64,000 nucleotides of DNA. Source: Ignavibacteriales bacterium. GTDB taxonomy: Bacteria > Bacteroidota > Ignavibacteria > Ignavibacteriales > Ignavibacteriaceae. Positions 60,148 through 64,000 of this stretch are shown here, piece after piece. The position numbers were made by a program, and so were the translations under genes. The DNA lies in NCBI GenBank assembly GCA_016707115.1, contig JADJIH010000030.1, positions 1 to 64,000 on the forward strand, in the 5' to 3' direction. Each line of letters begins with the position of its first letter. Positions within the stretch are counted from its first letter, which is position 1. The notes below the pieces were generated by a model. The model saw nothing but the letters and a program-made list of their open reading frames with translations, was not told the origin of the DNA and did no database searches.

Positions 60148-61296
60148 ATGTCATTTTTCTTCACATCAGAATCAGTTTCTGAAGGTCATCCGGATAAAGT
60201 AAGCGATGCGATATCCGATGGAATACTTGATGCAATTTATACAAACGATCCTAACGCAAGAGTAGCTTGCGAAACTTTTGTTACTACAGGGCTAGTATTA
60301 GTTGGTGGTGAAATAACAACAAAAACATATATCGATGTTCCTGATATTGTAAGAAAAACTGTTAAGAAAATAGGATACACAAAAGCTGATTATAAATTTG
60401 ATTCGGAATCTTGTTCAGTATTAAATGCAATCCATTCTCAATCTCCTGATATAGCAATGGGTGTTGATACCGGTGGAGCAGGTGATCAGGGAATTATGTT
60501 CGGTTACGCCTGTGATCAAACACCTGAGCTTATGCCAATGCCAATTATGTTTGCACATAAGCTTATGCAAAAGCTTGCTGATATTAGAAAGAAAAATCCA
60601 AAATTAATGCCTTATTTAAGACCCGATGCTAAATCTCAAGTAACAATTGAATATGATGATAATGGTAAACCTTTAAGAGTTGATGCTGTTGTTATCTCTA
60701 CCCAGCACGATGGAGATGCAAAGCAAAGTAGAATCAAGACCGATGTAATTCAGCATGTAATTAAAAAAGTTATTCCGGCAAAATATTTAGATAAGAATAC
60801 AAAATATTTTGTAAATCCAACCGGAAGATTTGAAATTGGTGGTCCTCACGGTGATAGCGGTCTAACAGGAAGAAAAATAATTGTTGATACTTACGGTGGC
60901 TGGGCTCCTCATGGCGGTGGAGCGTTTTCTGGTAAAGACCCCTCTAAGGTTGATCGCTCAGCAACTTATGCGGCAAGACATATTGCAAAAAATGTTGTTG
61001 CAGCAAAACTTGCTAAAGAATGTTTAGTACAAGTTTCTTATGCTATAGGCGTAGCACAGCCGATTTCTGTATTTGTTGATACAAAAGGTACAGGAGTAAT
61101 TCCAGACTCCGAAATTTCTAAAATGATCCAGAAAGAAGTTGATCTTACACCAAAAGGAATTATTTCAAGATTAAAATTAAGAAGACCAATCTATCAGAAG
61201 ACTTCTGCTTATGGTCATTTTGGAAGAACTGATAAGGACTTTACTTGGGAGCATTTGGATCTTGTTCCGGTATTTAAAAAATATGCGAAAAAATAA
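60148..61296 (+). CDS. metK: S-adenosylmethionine synthetase
   Basis: MetK makes SAM from methionine and ATP. The protein has 382 residues. Conserved signatures: [20 protein letters not shown] at the N-terminus, the [20 protein letters not shown] loop, [20 protein letters not shown], and [20 protein letters not shown], which holds the phosphate-binding Lys and Asp. It has a clear promoter and a good ribosome binding site (AAAGGA). It is followed by ahcY after 93 bases. The many SAM methyltransferases in the window use its product. Confidence 0.98.
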   Translation: MSFFFTSESVSEGHPDKVSDAISDGILDAIYTNDPNARVACETFVTTGLVLVGGEITTKTYIDVPDIVRKTVKKIGYTKADYKFDSESCSVLNAIHSQSPDIAMGVDTGGAGDQGIMFGYACDQTPELMPMPIMFAHKLMQKLADIRKKNPKLMPYLRPDAKSQVTIEYDDNGKPLRVDAVVISTQHDGDAKQSRIKTDVIQHVIKKVIPAKYLDKNTKYFVNPTGRFEIGGPHGDSGLTGRKIIVDTYGGWAPHGGGAFSGKDPSKVDRSATYAARHIAKNVVAAKLAKECLVQVSYAIGVAQPISVFVDTKGTGVIPDSEISKMIQKEVDLTPKGIISRLKLRRPIYQKTSAYGHFGRTDKDFTWEHLDLVPVFKKYAKK

Positions 61297-61389
61297 TTTC
61301 ATATTATGAACTTTTTATGGATTATTTATTGTTGAGTAACTGTTGATCAATTAGAAGAAATTATTATAAAAAAAAGTAAAGGTAAACAA

Positions 61390-62718
61390 ATGAGTGATGT
61401 GTTAGATAAAAAAATTGATTTCTCATTAAAGTATAAAGTCAAAGATATTTCACTTTCCGAGTGGGGAAGAAAAGAAATTGAACTTGCTGAAGCTGAAATG
61501 CCAGGTTTAATGGCTCTGCGAGAAGAGTATAAAGGTAAAAATCCATTAAAAGGTGCTCGTATAGCGGGCTGTTTACATATGACAATTCAGACTGCAGTAT
61601 TGATTGAGACTCTTATTGATCTTGGTGCAGAAGTTAAATGGTCATCTTGTAACATCTTTTCAACGCAAGATCATGCTGCCGCTGCAATTGCTGCTGCGGG
61701 CGTACCTGTTTTTGCCTGGAAGGGAATGAATGAACAAGAATTTAACTGGTGTATAGAACAAACATTATTCTTTGGTGACGAATCAAGTCCATTAAATATG
61801 ATTCTTGATGACGGTGGAGATCTTACAAATATGGTTTTTGATGTTTATCCTGAATTGGCCGCCGGAATAAAAGGTCTATCTGAAGAAACCACAACAGGTG
61901 TCCATCGTTTGTACGAAAGAATGCAAAAGGGAACACTTCCGATACCTGCTATCAACGTAAATGATTCAGTTACCAAATCTAAATTTGATAACAAATATGG
62001 TTGCCGCGAATCTTTAGTTGATGCAATACGCAGAGCAACAGATTTAATGCTTGCAGGAAAAGTTGCAGTAGTAGCTGGATTTGGTGATGTAGGTAAGGGA
62101 TCCGCAGAATCATTGAAGAATGCAAACGTACGAGTGATTGTGACTGAGATTGATCCAATCTGTGCTTTACAAGCTGCTATGGAAGGATATGAAGTTAAGA
62201 AGATGGTTGATGCTGTAAAAGAAGCTGATATAGTGGTTACGGCTACTGGAAATATGAATGTTGTAAATGAAAATCATTTCAAATTAATGAAAGACAAAGC
62301 AGTTGTTTGTAATATAGGACATTTTGATACTGAAATTGATATGGCTTGGTTAAATAAAAATTATGGACACACAAAGAATACCATTAAACCACAAGTTGAT
62401 AAATACACAATTGAAAGTAAAGAAATTCTAGTTCTTGCAGAAGGTAGATTAGTTAATCTTGGATGTGCAACAGGTCATCCGTCATTTGTAATGTCAAACT
62501 CATTTACTAATCAAACACTTGCGCAGTTGGAACTTTGGAATAATCCTGAGCGATATGAAAATAAAGTTTACACCCTTCCAAAACATTTAGATGAAAAAGT
62601 GGCCACACTTCATCTAAAAAAGATTGGAGTTGTATTAGATGTATTAACTCCACAGCAAGCTGAGTACATTGGTGTTACGGTTGAAGGACCATTTAAACCC
62701 GATTATTACAGGTATTAA
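61390..62718 (+). CDS. ahcY: adenosylhomocysteinase
   Basis: AhcY hydrolyses S-adenosylhomocysteine to adenosine and homocysteine, relieving product inhibition of methyltransferases. A 442-residue protein. Substrate domain: [43 protein letters not shown] domain: [41 protein letters not shown]-terminus: [20 protein letters not shown] and a final [10 protein letters not shown] with the conserved Lys-Pro-x-x-Tyr-Arg-Tyr. It probably shares the metK transcript or follows it closely, forming part of the activated methyl cycle. A bidirectional terminator lies behind it. Confidence 0.98.
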   Translation: MSDVLDKKIDFSLKYKVKDISLSEWGRKEIELAEAEMPGLMALREEYKGKNPLKGARIAGCLHMTIQTAVLIETLIDLGAEVKWSSCNIFSTQDHAAAAIAAAGVPVFAWKGMNEQEFNWCIEQTLFFGDESSPLNMILDDGGDLTNMVFDVYPELAAGIKGLSEETTTGVHRLYERMQKGTLPIPAINVNDSVTKSKFDNKYGCRESLVDAIRRATDLMLAGKVAVVAGFGDVGKGSAESLKNANVRVIVTEIDPICALQAAMEGYEVKKMVDAVKEADIVVTATGNMNVVNENHFKLMKDKAVVCNIGHFDTEIDMAWLNKNYGHTKNTIKPQVDKYTIESKEILVLAEGRLVNLGCATGHPSFVMSNSFTNQTLAQLELWNNPERYENKVYTLPKHLDEKVATLHLKKIGVVLDVLTPQQAEYIGVTVEGPFKPDYYRY

Positions 62719-62736
62719 AAATCTCTTAATGTAATT

Positions 62737-62766
62737 AAAAGGACTCGAAAATATCGAGTCCTTTTT
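62737..62766. terminator. bidirectional terminator between ahcY and the epimerase gene
   Basis: Perfect 12-pair hairpin AAAAGGACTCGA / TCGAGTCCTTTT, loop AAATA, with T-runs on both strands. It touches the stop of the convergent epimerase gene. Confidence 0.9.
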
Positions 62767-63682
62767 AGTTTAATAAATCCCTTAAAGCATCTTCAAGAAT
62801 TTCAAACTTAAATTTATATCCACTCTCAACAAGTTTTTTCACATCAATTCTTTGACTAGCTAATACTACTTCAGATGCTTCTCCAACAACTAATCTTAAA
62901 ATGAATTTAGGAACTGGAAATAGGGAAGGACGATGTAAAACTCTTGCTAATGTTTGAGCAAATTCTTTCATTCTCATTGGATTTGGTGAGGATGCATTTA
63001 ATGATCCTGTTAAACTTGAGTTATCGATAGCATGCAAATAAATCTCAACGATGTCATCGATATGCAACCAGGATGCCCATTGCTTTCCATTTCCCAAATG
63101 ACCACCAATGAATAATTTGAATGGTAATAGCATTTGCTTTAGCGCTCCATCTTCAGCAGTTAAAACTATTCCAGTTCTGATTTGTACGCTTCTAACACCT
63201 GATTCTTCAACATTTACTGATTCATTTTCCCATACCTCGCAAACATCGGCTAAAAAATCATTTCCCTTTGCAGAGTTTTCATTAAGCATTGTTTCCCCAC
63301 AATCTCCATAATATCCAATTCCGGATGCAGATACAAAGACTTCAGGTTTATTAGTGCAGGATTTAATTGCTTCAACTAAATTTTTTGTACTCAATTCTCT
63401 TGATTCTAAAACTACTCTCTTGAATTCATCATTCCATCGTTTTACAAAAAGATTTACACCTGCAAGGTGAACTACAGCATCAGTTCTTTCTATTTTATAT
63501 TTCCATTGTTCAGGATGCTGATAATTCCATTCAACAGATTCCATAGCTTTCGGAAAAAAAGACTTAGCTTTTTCTGCATCTCTGCTAAATACAATTACAT
63601 TATCTCCTCTTTGAATTAAAGCCCTTACAAGCTTTCTTCCAATCAATCCGGTAGCGCCCGTTACAACAATTCTTTTGCTCAT
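62765..63682 (-). CDS. TIGR01777 family NAD(P)-dependent epimerase-like protein
   Basis: A 305-residue short-chain dehydrogenase/reductase-type protein of the TIGR01777 (YfcH/SulA-like) family. The nucleotide site is RIVVTGATGLIGRKLVRALI with the G-x-x-G-x-x-G pattern. Next are AVVHLAGVNLFVKRWNDEFK, VFVSASGIGYYGDCGE (Ser and Tyr of the active site region) and QWASWLHIDDIVEIYLHAI. The C-terminal DUF1731 part has FAQTLARVLHRPSLFPVPKF and ASEVVLASQRIDVKKL. An open frame extends to 63706, but the ATG at 63682 has AAAGGA seven bases upstream, so I take that start. Function is not established for the family. Convergent to ahcY. Confidence 0.92.
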   Translation of the reverse strand: MSKRIVVTGATGLIGRKLVRALIQRGDNVIVFSRDAEKAKSFFPKAMESVEWNYQHPEQWKYKIERTDAVVHLAGVNLFVKRWNDEFKRVVLESRELSTKNLVEAIKSCTNKPEVFVSASGIGYYGDCGETMLNENSAKGNDFLADVCEVWENESVNVEESGVRSVQIRTGIVLTAEDGALKQMLLPFKLFIGGHLGNGKQWASWLHIDDIVEIYLHAIDNSSLTGSLNASSPNPMRMKEFAQTLARVLHRPSLFPVPKFILRLVVGEASEVVLASQRIDVKKLVESGYKFKFEILEDALRDLLN

Positions 63683-63725
63683 TGATAATCCTTTAATGCA
63701 AAACAAATAAAAACATTATTCGTTC

Positions 63726-63760
63726 AAAAAAAAAAAGCCCCGAATAAATCCGGGGCTTAT
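63726..63760 (-). terminator. terminator behind the T9SS-secreted gene
   Basis: Hairpin AAGCCCCG / CGGGGCTT with an eight-base loop. The flanking A-run on the plus strand is a T-run for the minus strand, so it ends the gene at 63782. Confidence 0.82.
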
Positions 63761-63781
63761 ATAAACAAAACGAAATTTTAA

Positions 63782-64000
63782 TTATTTAAGTAAAGTCATT
63801 TTCTTAACAGAAGTCAAACCATTAGCCTCAAGCTTATAGAGATAAATGCCACTGTTAAGATTTTTAGCCTCAAAATTAACTGTATGAATTCCAGCTTCTT
63901 TAAATCCATTAATTAAAGTCTGAACTTCCTGGCCAAGTAAATTATAAACAGATAATTTTACATTTCCTGCAGAAGGAAGACTAAATTTAATAGAGGTAAT
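63782..64000 (-). CDS. C-terminal part of a T9SS-secreted protein
   Basis: Only the last 72 residues are in the window. They form a T9SS type A sorting domain: IKFSLPSAGNVKLSVYNLLG, QEVQTLINGFKEAGIHTVNF, NLNSGIYLYKLEANGL and the final SVKKMTLLK. This domain directs export through the type IX secretion system and is removed or replaced at the surface. The gene continues beyond the right edge, so the functional part cannot be judged. It is followed by a terminator. It confirms, together with the gene at 13574-14827, that the organism has T9SS. Confidence 0.88.
   Translation of the reverse strand: MTSIKFSLPSAGNVKLSVYNLLGQEVQTLINGFKEAGIHTVNFEAKNLNSGIYLYKLEANGLTSVKKMTLLK

Noticed and set aside
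1..64000. CRISPR arrays, insertion sequences, prophage or integrase genes
   Set aside because: I saw no regularly spaced direct repeats, no transposase or integrase motifs and no phage structural genes; the only repeats are two families of short palindromic elements.

Overview
The window looks like a chromosomal segment of an AT-rich, Gram-negative member of the Bacteroidota/Chlorobiota/Ignavibacteriota group, most plausibly Ignavibacteria-like. Three things in the sequence support this: C-terminal type IX secretion (T9SS) sorting domains (13574-14827 and 63782-64000, both minus strand), promoters of the Bacteroidota type (TTTG, 19-20 bases, TAnnTTTG) before marR and metK, and a BatA/DUF4159/DUF4175 gene set typical of this lineage. 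The exact taxon is inference.

Layout. 1-2.8 kb: sufBCD iron-sulfur assembly operon (minus strand), with a palindromic repeat in each intergenic gap. 3-11.8 kb: polysaccharide and cell-surface genes (family 2 and family 4 glycosyltransferases, methyltransferases, a YfhO-like membrane protein, a CgeB-like protein, a GT-B-like protein, an FkbM methyltransferase). 12-21 kb: four paralogous lipoproteins that share one N-terminal module of about 120 residues but carry different beta-propellers (three GH43/GH130-like, one Ycf48-like), interleaved with a T9SS Ycf48-like protein and a Wzx-type flippase. 21-26.6 kb: MetW-like and other methyltransferases, a GT-A glycosyltransferase, an FdtA/FdtB-type pair for a 3-amino-3,6-dideoxy sugar, another glycosyltransferase and a TehB-like methyltransferase. 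26.8-46.8 kb: mostly housekeeping genes (GroES-like protein, NtrC-like regulator, aconitase, MarR, BatA-like protein, HflX, two aromatic-amino-acid-lyase paralogues, RmuC, tRNA-Ala, EVE protein, DUF4159, DUF4175). 46.9-56.1 kb: a signalling island (PAS kinase, sigma-54 activator, STAS protein, REC-REC-PP2C phosphatase, propeller sensor kinase, NarL-type regulator). 56.1-64 kb: prfA, ispH, a FabK/nitronate monooxygenase-like protein, metK, ahcY, a TIGR01777 epimerase and the end of a T9SS-secreted protein.

Sequence quality matters for reading this window. From base 1 to about 23.9 kb essentially no gene has an intact reading frame, although protein homology continues across each break. This includes sufB and sufC, which are normally indispensable. 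From 24 kb on most genes are clean, with isolated one-base breaks (aconitase near 31069, BatA-like near 33940, YCII near 38250, rmuC start, propeller kinase 52.1-53.2 kb), two of them visibly in T-runs. I therefore treat most breaks as probable sequencing or assembly errors and give the span of the whole gene.

Functionally, metK and ahcY form part of the activated methyl cycle and could feed the many SAM methyltransferases. The 3-26 kb block is a surface glycan locus. The 47-56 kb block couples phosphorelay, sigma-54 activation and partner switching. The most unusual feature is the lipoprotein family with a near-constant N-terminal module and exchangeable propellers.
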